Shown: positions 8,688-17,743, numbered from the stretch's first letter. The stretch is 60,444 nucleotides of DNA from CAZGRP01 sp964527995 (GCA_964527995.1 CAZGRP010000025.1:1-60444), one strand, 5' to 3'. Notes: generated by a model from the sequence alone, not told the origin. A program made the numbers and translations.

Positions 8688-11573
8688 TCAGCGAATGATG
8701 GCCAGCTTACCGGTTGTCTTTCTACCGTCTGGAGTGACTACCACGTAGATGTAGATGCCGTAAGCCACTTCGATCTCGTTGTCCGACACCAGATCCCAGT
8801 CATGCCAGCCGAAGCCCGCCCTGGCGATGGAGAAATAGGGGCCTGGATTGTCCAAATTGGGCGGCGGAATGAAATCCCGATGGTGACGGATGTGCCTCAC
8901 CAGGTCACCGCTGACCGTGAAAATGTAGATGTCGGCCACTTCCGGCAGGTTCATGAATTTGACCCTGCGAAAGCGGGCCTCCGTATCCCACTGCGCCTTG
9001 ACGAAATAGGGGTTCGGCACCACGCGCACCTGGCTCAGGTCGATGAGCGACGGATCGACATAGGCCTTCTGCGTCTTGAACTGGTAGGCAGCATCGCGCG
9101 GAAACGGCTTCTGCTTGCCGACGAACCAGGCATCTCCGCTTTGCGGCGGCTTGGAGTCCGGAGGCTGTACCGTCTTCAGCAAGAAGAGCTGTTTGCCCGA
9201 GGCGTCCTTGCCGATGAGAAAGTCGGCGAAGTTCGTGTTGCTGCGCTCGTCGACGGCCGGGTTCCAGTTGGCACCACCCGGCTCCAGGCTCCACTCCCCT
9301 GGACTTCCACCGTAGCTCGGATCGTTGGGGAAGCGCGCCGCCCAATCGCCGACCTGCATGTACTCGGTGATCTCTTCGCCGGTACTGTTGATGAAGGCTC
9401 GCACCGGTACCGTGTATGTGGCCGACCCAAACCCCCGGGCCGCCGGCAGCATCGCAGGATGATCTTCGTCGATCACGAAGACGAAGTCAAGTCCCTTGGC
9501 CGCCGAGTACAGCGTGATGTCCCAATAGGGCCACTTGCTTCCGTCCCGGACGGAAGAAGTGGTGTTCCACACTTTCTCGATCTCGCCGGTCAGCGGCCGC
9601 GGCGTGAATTTGATGCGAAAGCCGTCGACCACTTGAGTGTTGTCGCCCGAGTTGTCCGTCAGCGGCTCCTCTTTCAGCAGCGTATCACCGGTATCGATGT
9701 CGAATAGATTGTATCCTTGCTTGTAGACACGCTCCCCTGGCCCCAGCGTGGTCCAGTCGGTGAAGGTGACCTGGTAGCTGTGGCCGTTGATCCGCCGGCT
9801 GTCCATGACCTCGACTTCGATCCAGAACGAATCGGCCGGGGTCATTTTCAGGGCGCCGGCGGGCGCCTGCCCCGGAACCGTGCCGTTCGGGCCGGGCTGG
9901 GGCGTCGCCCCTGCCGTGGTCGACAGCGAGTTCTCCAGAGCCGGCAGATCCTTGGACGGATCTCCCGTGGAGTAGGCCGTCAGGGCGTAGAGATAGCCGA
10001 CGCCGTTGAGTACAGTGGTGTCGACGTAGGTATGTCGCAACCCTGTGTCGTCCCCCAGCCACATGTAGGGATTGAGCGGGTCTGGCCCGGTGATGCCGTC
10101 GATCTTGTCGAACTGGGCGATGGGAAAGTAGCCCACCACCTTGCCTTGGGGATCGAGAATCTCCTGGCCCCAGTCACCGGCGGTGATGCTGCCGGACCGG
10201 CGGCGGTAGAGTTTGTAGCCTTCGAAGTCCTCCGACCTTTCCGAGCGCGTGTCCCAGTAGAGGGTCACCTTGCCGTCTCCGGGAACGGCGGTCAGGTGAG
10301 GCTCCGGGGGAGCACTGGGCCCGCGATAACCGTTGCGGGCCATCTCATGCAGCGTCTGGACGTTTGAAAAAAACTGTGTCTCGTCGCCCCCGGCCACCAG
10401 TGCAAAAGATGCCCAGACGGTATCGCCCGGCGCCATGTCGAAGGGACCGGTCATGGCGACGAAGGCCCAGTACAATCCACCTGGTTTGTTCTCGGGGATC
10501 CAATCGGTGTGATCGATGCGGAAGTCCGGGCTGGTATTGTGGAAGTACTGGCTCTGTTCGCCAGGCAGGTCGGGGTCGTTGGGGTTGCTGCTGATCACGG
10601 GCCACATGCCCTGGTCGGTCACCGGGCCGGGAGGCTCAAAGAAGTGGAAGTCGGTGACGCCCATGTCGCGCGGTGTCTTCAGCACAGCCACTCCGGTGAG
10701 CGCCGGCACGTGGTTGGGCGGGATGTTGTCACGCTGCGGGTCGTAAACGTAGAAGACATCCGGATTGGAGGTTTCCTCATCCCAGTCGGTGTCCACTGCT
10801 ACCAGGTAGTCGTCGTTGACCCCACCAATATCGTCTTTCAGGAAAAAGTAATAGCCGAAGTAGGCGTTCTCGATCGGCTTGTCGCTGGTGTTGCGGATGA
10901 GGAGATCGACGAAGTCGAAATCGGCGGCATAGGCCCTGGCAAAGTTGTAGATCTGCTCCTGCACTTCGACGCCCAGCGACGGCTTGCCGATATTGTACTT
11001 GTCGTCGAAGACAAACCAGCATTCACGTTCCGCCAGCGCCCACGGAGCCTGGGTATTATAACGGTCCTCCTCCGTAAATCCGGGCGGCAACCGCCCCGGC
11101 CAGTAGGGGCGGCCGTTGCGCAGTGGCCAGGTGCCCCGCAGGCCGGTAGGCACGTCGCTGGTGGCCACGGCATAGAAGGAACCGGTTGAGCCGGCAATCA
11201 GCCACTTGTCCGTGTGGTAACGACCCAGAGATCCATCTTTCGCAGTCCAGTCGGTGCGAGCCGGGCGCGCCTGGCTATACGATTCGATGACGTTGTCCTC
11301 GACCGCAAAGATGATGCTGGAAGTACCGCCATGCTGCCCCTCGGTCGTGTGGGTACGCAGCGGCCAGTAGAAGTCGGTCTCGGCATAGCCGTTGAAGATA
11401 CGGCCGTAATTCATGGTAGCCCAGTAGAGCCCGGGCACAGCCTTCCACAGCAGCGCAATGGCCGAGTCTTCGATGTCTCCCGGCTTCGACAGCTTTTGCT
11501 GGCCGCTCGCTGGCCCAACCAGCGTCAGCATTGCCAGCAACGCCACAACTGTACCGAGTGTTCGATACCGCAT
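8688..11573 (-). CDS. Large exported protein with FN3-like region and C-terminal sorting domain
   Basis: 961 residues with a signal peptide ('TVVALLAMLTLVGPASGQQ'). The N-terminal 400 residues are a beta-rich region I do not recognise. A fibronectin-III-like segment follows ('HLTAVPGDGKVTLYWDTRSE', 'GYKLYRRRSG'). The C-terminus ('VRVVPNPYFVKAQWD', 'IYIFTVSGDLVRHI', 'VAYGIYIYVVVTPDGRKTTG', 'KLAIIR') is a variant of the FlgD-like domain used as a type IX sorting signal, with 'PNPY' in place of 'YPNPFN'. The ATG at 11573 is chosen over 11606 because the signal peptide begins there and AAGG lies 5 nt upstream. Similar proteins follow TonB receptors in FCB genomes. A surface binding role is likely; no enzyme motif is seen. 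Confidence 0.8.
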   Translation of the reverse strand: MRYRTLGTVVALLAMLTLVGPASGQQKLSKPGDIEDSAIALLWKAVPGLYWATMNYGRIFNGYAETDFYWPLRTHTTEGQHGGTSSIIFAVEDNVIESYSQARPARTDWTAKDGSLGRYHTDKWLIAGSTGSFYAVATSDVPTGLRGTWPLRNGRPYWPGRLPPGFTEEDRYNTQAPWALAERECWFVFDDKYNIGKPSLGVEVQEQIYNFARAYAADFDFVDLLIRNTSDKPIENAYFGYYFFLKDDIGGVNDDYLVAVDTDWDEETSNPDVFYVYDPQRDNIPPNHVPALTGVAVLKTPRDMGVTDFHFFEPPGPVTDQGMWPVISSNPNDPDLPGEQSQYFHNTSPDFRIDHTDWIPENKPGGLYWAFVAMTGPFDMAPGDTVWASFALVAGGDETQFFSNVQTLHEMARNGYRGPSAPPEPHLTAVPGDGKVTLYWDTRSERSEDFEGYKLYRRRSGSITAGDWGQEILDPQGKVVGYFPIAQFDKIDGITGPDPLNPYMWLGDDTGLRHTYVDTTVLNGVGYLYALTAYSTGDPSKDLPALENSLSTTAGATPQPGPNGTVPGQAPAGALKMTPADSFWIEVEVMDSRRINGHSYQVTFTDWTTLGPGERVYKQGYNLFDIDTGDTLLKEEPLTDNSGDNTQVVDGFRIKFTPRPLTGEIEKVWNTTSSVRDGSKWPYWDITLYSAAKGLDFVFVIDEDHPAMLPAARGFGSATYTVPVRAFINSTGEEITEYMQVGDWAARFPNDPSYGGSPGEWSLEPGGANWNPAVDERSNTNFADFLIGKDASGKQLFLLKTVQPPDSKPPQSGDAWFVGKQKPFPRDAAYQFKTQKAYVDPSLIDLSQVRVVPNPYFVKAQWDTEARFRRVKFMNLPEVADIYIFTVSGDLVRHIRHHRDFIPPPNLDNPGPYFSIARAGFGWHDWDLVSDNEIEVAYGIYIYVVVTPDGRKTTGKLAIIR

Positions 11574-11616
11574 GCTCACCTTTGACCTCTCCCTTGCTGC
11601 CCCCAACTACCGTCGA

Positions 11617-11820
11617 TCAATTGAAATAGCCCAGGCCCCGGAGGCGCTCTTTGAGGACATCCTCCTGCGAAGAGCGCTGCAGGTCCGCGCGCGATTCGGG
11701 GGCGGGTTCGACACCGGCTGCCTGCAATCCCGCCGGCGCCTCGGTCTTGTGCTGCGACCCGCTCGGCCAGCCGAGGATGAACATCCCTGCAAGCGCCAGG
11801 ACACGAAATAGCACTTTCAT
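11617..11820 (-). CDS. 67-residue exported peptide between receptor and surface protein
   Basis: A short reading frame with an excellent ribosome site (GGAGGGAGG just before the ATG), lying 37 bp after the TonB receptor gene and 43 bp before the 961-aa gene, all on one strand. The first 22 residues ('MKVLFRVLALAGMFILGWPS') look like a signal peptide. The mature part is polar and ends 'LKERLRGLGYFN'. That tail resembles the 'RQRLESLGYLNPES' linker in the phosphodiesterase-TPR protein at 21026-23545. I do not know a family. The ribosome site, signal peptide and operon position argue that it is real. Confidence 0.6.
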   Translation of the reverse strand: MKVLFRVLALAGMFILGWPSGSQHKTEAPAGLQAAGVEPAPESRADLQRSSQEDVLKERLRGLGYFN

Positions 11821-11857
11821 TGCACCTCCCTCCTATTCGAAGGCGGGATTCATGGAA

Positions 11858-14668
11858 TTACCACTTGAAACGCAGACCAAGCATCACCTGCCGCGGGGGG
11901 CCGACCGCGGATGGATCGCGAACGAAGTCGTCGCTGCGGGCGCTGGTCTTGCCGTCGTCCCACAACCGTCCCGTGTTGGTGTAGACCCATAGCGCGTTGC
12001 GGCGGTTGAGCAGATTGATGACCCGCGAAAACACCGTCATCCCCCAGCCACCAAACCTGAGCTCCTTGGTGAAGTCGACATCCACCTGGTAGGTCCATGG
12101 GCGCCGGGCTGTGTTCGTCTGCAAAATGCGCAGCCAGTAGTCCCACTGCCCTTTCGCCCTTTGGGTGGGTGTGTACGGCAGGCCGCTGCGGACATTGAAA
12201 AGTATGTTGACGCCGAGGTTCTCCAGGGGGTGGTGGTTGCCGATCCGCAACCCCTGCCCCTTTGGAACCCAGATGTTGATGTTGCCGCCGATCGTGTGCC
12301 GCCGGTCCCAGGCAAGGTAGAACTCGCGCCGCGGACGCAAGCGATCGTTGGTGGAACCATAGAAAAGGCGCACACCCGTGCGCGAGGTGTTTTCGTTGCC
12401 GCGGGCGATGCTCAGGCTATAGTTCAGACTCGCAGAGAAAAAGGAGCTGTAGCGCTTCTGGATCGAGATCTCGAAGCCCTTGACGTTGGCGTAATCGGAG
12501 TTATTGATGATCGAGTAGATGTAGGGAAAGAAGTGGACGTATTGCGTGGCCAGAAGGTCGTACAGGTTCTTGTAGTAGACGCTGATGTCCACCGACATGA
12601 TATCGCCGATGGCCTGCTTGAGACCCGCCTCGAAGGCCACGGTCTTCTGCACCTTGGCGTTCGGGTTCCCCGCCATCCGGAAGGTGCGCTGGATGTCATG
12701 GGTATAGAAGATGTCGCGAAAGCTCGGGCGCTGAAAGAAGTGACCATAGGCGAAATGAAACGACAATCGATCGGTCAGCGGGTGCGCCACACCGATGCGC
12801 GGACTGATCCGCCACTGCGCCCTGGCCTTGACCTCGGGATAGTACTGGAAATTGCCGTTTTCGTCGACGAAGCCGGGGAGGTAGATGTCGCGGAAAGCGG
12901 TGGCCACCTCGTTGTCATACGGGTAGAAGGGGCCGCTGGTGGCGTTGCGACCTTTGAAAGGACCGTTCGGTGTGAAATAGTCGAGACGAACCCCCAGGTT
13001 CACGATCAGGAAGTCGTATTCCATCTTGTCCTGAAGGTAAGCCGCCACTTCAAGAGGCCGGCGAACATAATCCTGAAACTCGTGGACGCCGCCCGGGTAC
13101 GGCTCCCGGTAGACAAAACGGGTGATTTTGTGTTCGAGAAGATCCAGGCCCGCCTTGACGAGATGCGTGTTGGTGACCTGACTGGTGAGGTCCAGTTTGA
13201 TGTTCCACGTCCTTGTCTTCGAGTCCTCGATGGAGATGTCGTCGCCGCGGTAGAAGAAACCGTTCTGCCAGCGTTCCGGCCGCTCGTAGTCAGTGCGCAG
13301 CGGGTCGTAGGCCGGATAGTCATTGCGGTCGACGACGACCTCCAGGCCGTCCACCTTGCGATCGTAGGCGGTCGACATGCGCGAGGCTTTGAGCGTGTAG
13401 AAGGTACTCCTGGAAAGGGTATGCGACAGTAGCAAACTGAAGCGGTCTGAGGTGCGCCGGAAGCGGCTGTAGTTGTCAGGCAGGTACTTCCAGTCGTGAT
13501 TGTAGGGCTGCCAGTACTTGCGGTTGTGGTTGCCGATCAACGACGCCTTGAAGGTGGCGTTGGGCCGGAAGACGACCTTCTCGAGGATCTCGCGTGACAT
13601 GTTGTATCCGAACGGCAGGTAGCCGTTGTTGTTCAGATAGCGGGATGTGGCCAGGAAGGTGGTTCTCTTCATAAAAGGCACGGCACCACTGAGGCTGCCG
13701 CGGAGCTGCCCGAGAAGGTTGCGCCGGTCCCACTCCGAAAAGTGATCCTTGATCCGCCAGACCTGATACCGCAGCGAATCGTTCGGCCCGGGATTGGTGT
13801 CTGTCGCCAGAGCGTTGGGTTTGCGATATGGGCTGTGGTTGATCATCGGCGACAGGTACTCCACCTGCCCCTGCAGCTTCGGCGCAGGGTCACGGGTGAC
13901 CACATTGACCACCCCCGACATTGCCCGGCCGTACTCTGCATTGAACGTGCCGGTGAGCACCTGTACCTCTTCCACCGCCTGCTTGTCCAGCACGATGCCG
14001 TCGTAGTTGCTCAGATTGGGATCGGAGACATAGGCCCCAGCGAAGAGCTGGAAGTCGTCCTGCCCCAGCGTGGCCGCCCGATCAGCCTGCGTGCCGCTGT
14101 AGTTGCCGAACAGCGGGTTGGTGACGTCCAGCCCGTCGATGAGGTAGGCCACCTGGTTGCTGCGGCCGCCGCGCAGATGCAGGGCATCGGTGAAGCCTGC
14201 CTGAACGCGGAGGATGTCGCGAAAATCGTTGACCGGCATGGCCTGCATTTCTTCACCGCCGATCACGGAGATCTTCGCCGTGACGTCCCGCTGAATCAAC
14301 GGGCGCTCGGCTGTGACCACAACCTCCTCCCCTGCCTGCAGGACTGTGGGCTTGAGAGAGAACTGCACGATGGTGGTCTGATCGCTCCGCACCGAGACCC
14401 CTTTTTGCAGCACCGGCGTGTAGCCGATCATGCTGGCGCGGACCGAGTAGGTTCCTGGAGGGACGTTGAGGATGTAGTAGCTGCCATCGCGGCCCGTGGC
14501 CGCACCCATGACGGTCCCTTCGATGACGACATTGACTCCAGGTAGCGGGTCCCCGGTATCCGCATCCTTGACGGTACCGGCAATCTTGCCCGTCACGCCA
14601 GCCAGGGCACTTCTGGTGACCAGGGCGGTGAGGATCGCCATCGAGGCAAGGAGCAACCGAACTTTCAT
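11858..14668 (-). CDS. TonB-dependent receptor with N-terminal carboxypeptidase-regulatory domain
   Basis: 936-residue outer membrane receptor with a signal peptide (about 1-24) and a CarboxypepD_reg domain ('KIAGTVKDADTGDPLPGVNV', 'GTVMGAATGRDGSYYILNV'). The plug has 'LHLRGGRSNQVAYLIDGLDV' and 'EYGRAMSGVVNVVTRDPAP', and the barrel ends in 'PPRQVMLGLRFKW' with a terminal Trp. It belongs to the SusD-independent CarboxypepD_reg receptor group; no SusD gene adjoins it. The ATG at 14668 starts a clear signal peptide, although AAGGAGG lies 12 nt away, a long spacer. It leads the five-gene minus-strand operon. The promoter at 15059-15087 is followed at once by a ROK-type site, so expression is probably induced by the regulon's sugar. 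Confidence 0.92.
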   Translation of the reverse strand: MKVRLLLASMAILTALVTRSALAGVTGKIAGTVKDADTGDPLPGVNVVIEGTVMGAATGRDGSYYILNVPPGTYSVRASMIGYTPVLQKGVSVRSDQTTIVQFSLKPTVLQAGEEVVVTAERPLIQRDVTAKISVIGGEEMQAMPVNDFRDILRVQAGFTDALHLRGGRSNQVAYLIDGLDVTNPLFGNYSGTQADRAATLGQDDFQLFAGAYVSDPNLSNYDGIVLDKQAVEEVQVLTGTFNAEYGRAMSGVVNVVTRDPAPKLQGQVEYLSPMINHSPYRKPNALATDTNPGPNDSLRYQVWRIKDHFSEWDRRNLLGQLRGSLSGAVPFMKRTTFLATSRYLNNNGYLPFGYNMSREILEKVVFRPNATFKASLIGNHNRKYWQPYNHDWKYLPDNYSRFRRTSDRFSLLLSHTLSRSTFYTLKASRMSTAYDRKVDGLEVVVDRNDYPAYDPLRTDYERPERWQNGFFYRGDDISIEDSKTRTWNIKLDLTSQVTNTHLVKAGLDLLEHKITRFVYREPYPGGVHEFQDYVRRPLEVAAYLQDKMEYDFLIVNLGVRLDYFTPNGPFKGRNATSGPFYPYDNEVATAFRDIYLPGFVDENGNFQYYPEVKARAQWRISPRIGVAHPLTDRLSFHFAYGHFFQRPSFRDIFYTHDIQRTFRMAGNPNAKVQKTVAFEAGLKQAIGDIMSVDISVYYKNLYDLLATQYVHFFPYIYSIINNSDYANVKGFEISIQKRYSSFFSASLNYSLSIARGNENTSRTGVRLFYGSTNDRLRPRREFYLAWDRRHTIGGNINIWVPKGQGLRIGNHHPLENLGVNILFNVRSGLPYTPTQRAKGQWDYWLRILQTNTARRPWTYQVDVDFTKELRFGGWGMTVFSRVINLLNRRNALWVYTNTGRLWDDGKTSARSDDFVRDPSAVGPPRQVMLGLRFKW

Positions 14669-14842
14669 GGCAGCGGACTTCCTCCTTTCCAAAAGGCTGA
14701 AGATGGGCTGGAAAAGAGATTTCAAAGGTCGAGACGTGGCGCTGGCGGTCAACCGAGCCAGACCACCCTGGACGCAGCCGGTGCGCCACTCAAGGCTATT
14801 ACGTTCTTGATTTCACTTGCTTACTGCCGGTACAAGAAGAAT

Positions 14843-15052
14843 GAACGGAAAGTGAGGATGAGGTTGCAATGGATACTTTGTTAACTTTACTAAGTTANNN
14901 NNNNNNNNNNNNNNNNNNNNNNNNNNNNNNNNNNNNNNNNNNNNNNNNNNNNNNNNNNNNNNNNNNNNNNNNNNNNNNNNNNNNNNNNNNNNNNNNNGAA
15001 CGGAAAGTGAGGATGAGGTTGCAATGGATACTTTGTTAACTTTACTAAGTTA
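14843..15052. repeat. 55-bp identical copies flanking a 100-N scaffold gap
   Basis: Bases 14843-14897 and 14998-15052 are identical over 55 bp and directly abut the N run at 14898-14997. Exactly 100 Ns is a conventional placeholder, and 55 is a common assembly k-mer size. The copies therefore most likely represent the same DNA at the ends of two contigs. Confidence 0.85.
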
Positions 15053-15053
15053 C
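15031..15053. promoter_or_regulatory. Predicted ROK operator A
   Basis: Read on the minus strand, G-TAACTTA-N7-TAACAAA-G. It contains the dyad TAACTT-N4-AAGTTA (15037-15052) and starts 5 bp downstream of the -10 of the TonB-operon promoter. A partial copy lies left of the N gap because of the duplicated contig end. Confidence 0.65.
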
Positions 15054-15058
15054 CCGCT

Positions 15059-15087
15059 AATATAATGCGGCGGCCCTGGAATGTCAA
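15059..15087 (-). promoter_or_regulatory. Sigma70-type promoter of the TonB receptor operon
   Basis: On the minus strand: TTGACA (15082-15087), 17-bp spacer, TATATT (15059-15064), with an AT-rich run just upstream of the -35. Near-consensus hexamers and ideal spacing. Operator A begins right after the -10. Confidence 0.75.
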
Positions 15088-15221
15088 GGGAAAAATGCAT
15101 TCCCGAAACAAAAATAAGCATGTCGCAGGCCATGGGGCGCCCTTCAAACGGTGAAGGTTTCGGGCCCAGCCCTTTCTGCCGTCGCTTGCGGCTGCGGCCA
15201 GTGATGCCCGGCATTGGCTGC

Positions 15222-16529
15222 TCATTTGGCCTCAAGCCGATGCACGAGCTGTCTACCCTCTTCAAGCACCAGCTCCTCGGCTGTCGCCGGAAGCGGTCCG
15301 GGAGCATTGAGGTATTTGAACGCCTCCTCGACTTCGTATCCACCCTTCTTGAATTCCGCCGCCGGCGGCAGATACCCCAAATACCCATTCGTGTAGGAAG
15401 CGGCGAAAACCACCGTCGATCGGCCGGCTGCCTTGATCCCAAGCGAGGTCTCCGCAAACAACTCCGCCGGAGCGCCGACAATCACCGCGGGCCCGAGCCG
15501 AATTGCCTGCAGCTCCGCCTCACAGCGATCAGGCGCGGTTCCTGTGCCGACAGCCATCAGGGTTTCCGTCGCCCAGGCAAGCCGCACCCGGAACATTGCT
15601 TCTTCAACCGGCTCAAGTCGGCCTTTGTCGAGCTGGGAACGGCAAAACTCCATCTCGGATTCCAGAGTGTGGCGCTGCAGTTTTGCCAGCGGTAAGGACA
15701 GATGTGAAACCGCAGTTGATAGCTCGTGCCATTCCCCAACTTTGGCCTGGAGGCAGACCTTGAGCGCCTCCGCCCCAACGATTCTGCCCAACCGTTCGAC
15801 GATATCGAAGCCGCCGCGCTCCACTGGATTCACGTTGCCGCCGCCGCCGTTGGTGAACAGACACACAGCCCCCGGGGCGAGGGACTTTTCGAGCAACCGC
15901 GCCGCTGCTCCAGGATAGTCCGCCGAGATAAGCAAATTCTCCCTGGTCAGCACCACCGGATGACAGCCGTAGTTCAGCACCACGGCAAGCGTCCTGCCGT
16001 TCACGGCATCGATGCGGACGACAACCAGCTCGTCGTCGACCACCCCTTTCGGATCGGGTTCGGGCGACACCGACCCTGGCGGAATCCGACCGCGTCGATT
16101 CAGTCCAATGCGGCAGTGCCCACGTCCCACTCCTATGCGCGCCGGTTCCAGACGCTGGCGCGCCCACCGAACGCAGCCGACGACCGCCTCGGCGAAAAAG
16201 TCGAGCCACGCCTGAGACACTTCTCCCAATTTCGAAAACGGCCTTGTCGACGGGCCCGAATGCGTATGGCTGCAGGCAACCATCACATGGGTCGCTGGAA
16301 TGCCGCTGTCCTTCTCGACGGCCTGACGGATGTGCCGAGCCATGTCGGCATCCAGCCCGATCAGGTCGACCGCGACCAGAGCGATCTCCAAAGAACCCTG
16401 CTGAAGCACCACCGCCCGAGCAAAAAGGTCATCATGCACACCGGTCGACGCACCCGGGCGTCCGATGTAGCCCGACAAGTCGACTCCAACAGGCGGAGTG
16501 ACGACGACTTTGGCTGCCCCTGCCTTCAC
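15222..16529 (-). CDS. Neutral/alkaline ceramidase-fold hydrolase, no signal peptide
   Basis: 435-residue protein matching the N-terminal catalytic domain of neutral/alkaline non-lysosomal ceramidases. It has 'AAKVVVTPPVGVDLSGYIGR', the zinc-site motif 'CSHTHSGPS', a second metal-site segment 'NYGCHPVVL' and 'GAPAELFAETSLGIK'. True ceramidases are exported, about 650-700 residues, and have a C-terminal beta domain; both that domain and a signal peptide are missing here. Cytoplasmic short homologues are common in sugar clusters of FCB and planctomycete genomes, and their substrate is unknown. GTG at 16529 overlaps the TGA of the upstream aminotransferase (GTGA), so translation is probably coupled. 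Upstream starts would run deep into that gene. It is last in the ROK operon. Confidence 0.82.
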   Translation of the reverse strand: MKAGAAKVVVTPPVGVDLSGYIGRPGASTGVHDDLFARAVVLQQGSLEIALVAVDLIGLDADMARHIRQAVEKDSGIPATHVMVACSHTHSGPSTRPFSKLGEVSQAWLDFFAEAVVGCVRWARQRLEPARIGVGRGHCRIGLNRRGRIPPGSVSPEPDPKGVVDDELVVVRIDAVNGRTLAVVLNYGCHPVVLTRENLLISADYPGAAARLLEKSLAPGAVCLFTNGGGGNVNPVERGGFDIVERLGRIVGAEALKVCLQAKVGEWHELSTAVSHLSLPLAKLQRHTLESEMEFCRSQLDKGRLEPVEEAMFRVRLAWATETLMAVGTGTAPDRCEAELQAIRLGPAVIVGAPAELFAETSLGIKAAGRSTVVFAASYTNGYLGYLPPAAEFKKGGYEVEEAFKYLNAPGPLPATAEELVLEEGRQLVHRLEAK

Positions 16530-17743
16530 AGAATCTCGTCCGCGTGGTCTTGAATCTTCTTCACAGCCGCAACGATGTCGTCCATATCCTCGCGGTTTCC
16601 CAGAAGCACGTGCTGCGGCAGCCACACACCCAGGGAACAGGCTTTCTCCGTCGCCGGCAGTTTCAGAGAGCTGTAGTCGCGGCTGGCGAATTCGGTGCCG
16701 CGCAGGGTGAACTCTTTGGCCTCACGCAGAAAGCCCTCCTTGTAGAGCGGCACATAGCCGGTCAGGCACGGCACGCCCTCCGCATTCAGTGCTGCCACAA
16801 AGCGATTGCGAGGCAGCCCGTGGAACGCTGCCGGCTGGTACATGAAGATGAAGAGATGGTAGCCGTGGCGGGTGACGCGCGCATCCACCGGCAGCGGCGA
16901 AATCCCCTCGATGTCGATCAGGCGCTGGCTCAAATACCGTGCATTCTCTTCCCGCAGCCGGGTCTGTTCGTGCAGTCGCTCGAGCTGAGCTATCGCAATG
17001 CCTGCCTGAAACTCAGTCATTCGGTAGTTCCACCCCAGGCGCGGGTGCTCATACCACTCTCCATCCGCACGGCGGCCGCAGTTGCGGTAGGACGCGCAGC
17101 GCTCGGCCAGTTCGGAATCGTCGGTCAGGATCATGCCGCCCTCGCCCGCAGTGATGTTCTTGCTGGCCTGAAAACTGAAGCAGCCGATCTGGCCGAAAGT
17201 ACCGACCTTTCGTTGCCTCCATTCCGCGCCGACGGCCTGAGCGGCATCCTCGATCACCACCAGACCGTGTTTTTTCGCCACTGACAGGATGCCATCAAGG
17301 TCGGCCGGATGGCCGCCGAGATGTACAGGTAGGATCGCCCGGGTCCTGGCGGTGACCGCTGCCTCCACGGCATCGGGGTCGAGGCAAAAGTTGCGCAAAT
17401 CGATGTCGGCAAAAACCGGGATGGCGTTGACGCAGAGCACGGCGGTGACAGTGGCCACAAAGGTATACGCCGGCACGATGACCTCGTCCCCCATGCCGAT
17501 TCGAACCGCCTTAAGGGCTACCTCCAGTGCCGTCGTGGCGTTGAACACGGCCACGCCGTGGCTGGCGCCGTGCAGTTCCGCGAACCGCGTCTCCAGCTCC
17601 GTCACTTTACTGCCACCGATTCCCCACACCCCGCTATGCAACACCTCGAGCAGCATCCGCTCCTCCCGCCGGTCCCACACCGGCCACGACGGGAACGGGC
17701 TGCTTCTCACAGGACTCCCTCCGGCGAGGGCTAGCGTAGCCAT
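16526..17743 (-). CDS. DegT/DnrJ/EryC1-family PLP aminotransferase
   Basis: 405-residue fold-type-I PLP enzyme. It shows the family pattern 'NATTALEVALKAV', 'PVHLGGHPADLDGI', 'VIEDAAQAVGAEW' and the PLP lysine in 'FSFQASKNITAGEGG' (about Lys193). DegT enzymes usually aminate a keto-sugar nucleotide, but no nucleotide-sugar dehydratase or glycosyltransferase is nearby, so the substrate is open. The ATG at 17743 has GGAG 5 nt upstream, and the resulting N-terminus ('LALAGGSPVRSSPFPSWPVW') aligns with that of the paralogue at 55066-56334. An earlier ATG at 17785 overlaps the upstream stop and adds an unconserved tail. It is co-transcribed with the SurA-like gene and the ceramidase-like gene. Confidence 0.9.
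   Translation of the reverse strand: MATLALAGGSPVRSSPFPSWPVWDRREERMLLEVLHSGVWGIGGSKVTELETRFAELHGASHGVAVFNATTALEVALKAVRIGMGDEVIVPAYTFVATVTAVLCVNAIPVFADIDLRNFCLDPDAVEAAVTARTRAILPVHLGGHPADLDGILSVAKKHGLVVIEDAAQAVGAEWRQRKVGTFGQIGCFSFQASKNITAGEGGMILTDDSELAERCASYRNCGRRADGEWYEHPRLGWNYRMTEFQAGIAIAQLERLHEQTRLREENARYLSQRLIDIEGISPLPVDARVTRHGYHLFIFMYQPAAFHGLPRNRFVAALNAEGVPCLTGYVPLYKEGFLREAKEFTLRGTEFASRDYSSLKLPATEKACSLGVWLPQHVLLGNREDMDDIVAAVKKIQDHADEIL

Larger units (their letters stand above)
14669..15221. other. Intergenic region with TonB-operon promoter and assembly gap
   Basis: No gene is supported here. The stretch contains the leader of the TonB receptor gene, a 100-N gap, the operator at 15031-15053 and the promoter at 15059-15087. 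If the gap is collapsed, the real leader is about 155 bp shorter than it appears. Confidence 0.7.

Noticed and set aside
12161..13432. Long plus-strand open frame opposite the TonB receptor
   Set aside because: Antisense shadow of conserved receptor sequence; low-complexity Val/Asp/Gly composition.
14843..15052. Tandem 55-bp regulatory repeat before the TonB gene
   Set aside because: The copies exactly abut a 100-N run, which is better explained by overlapping contig ends.
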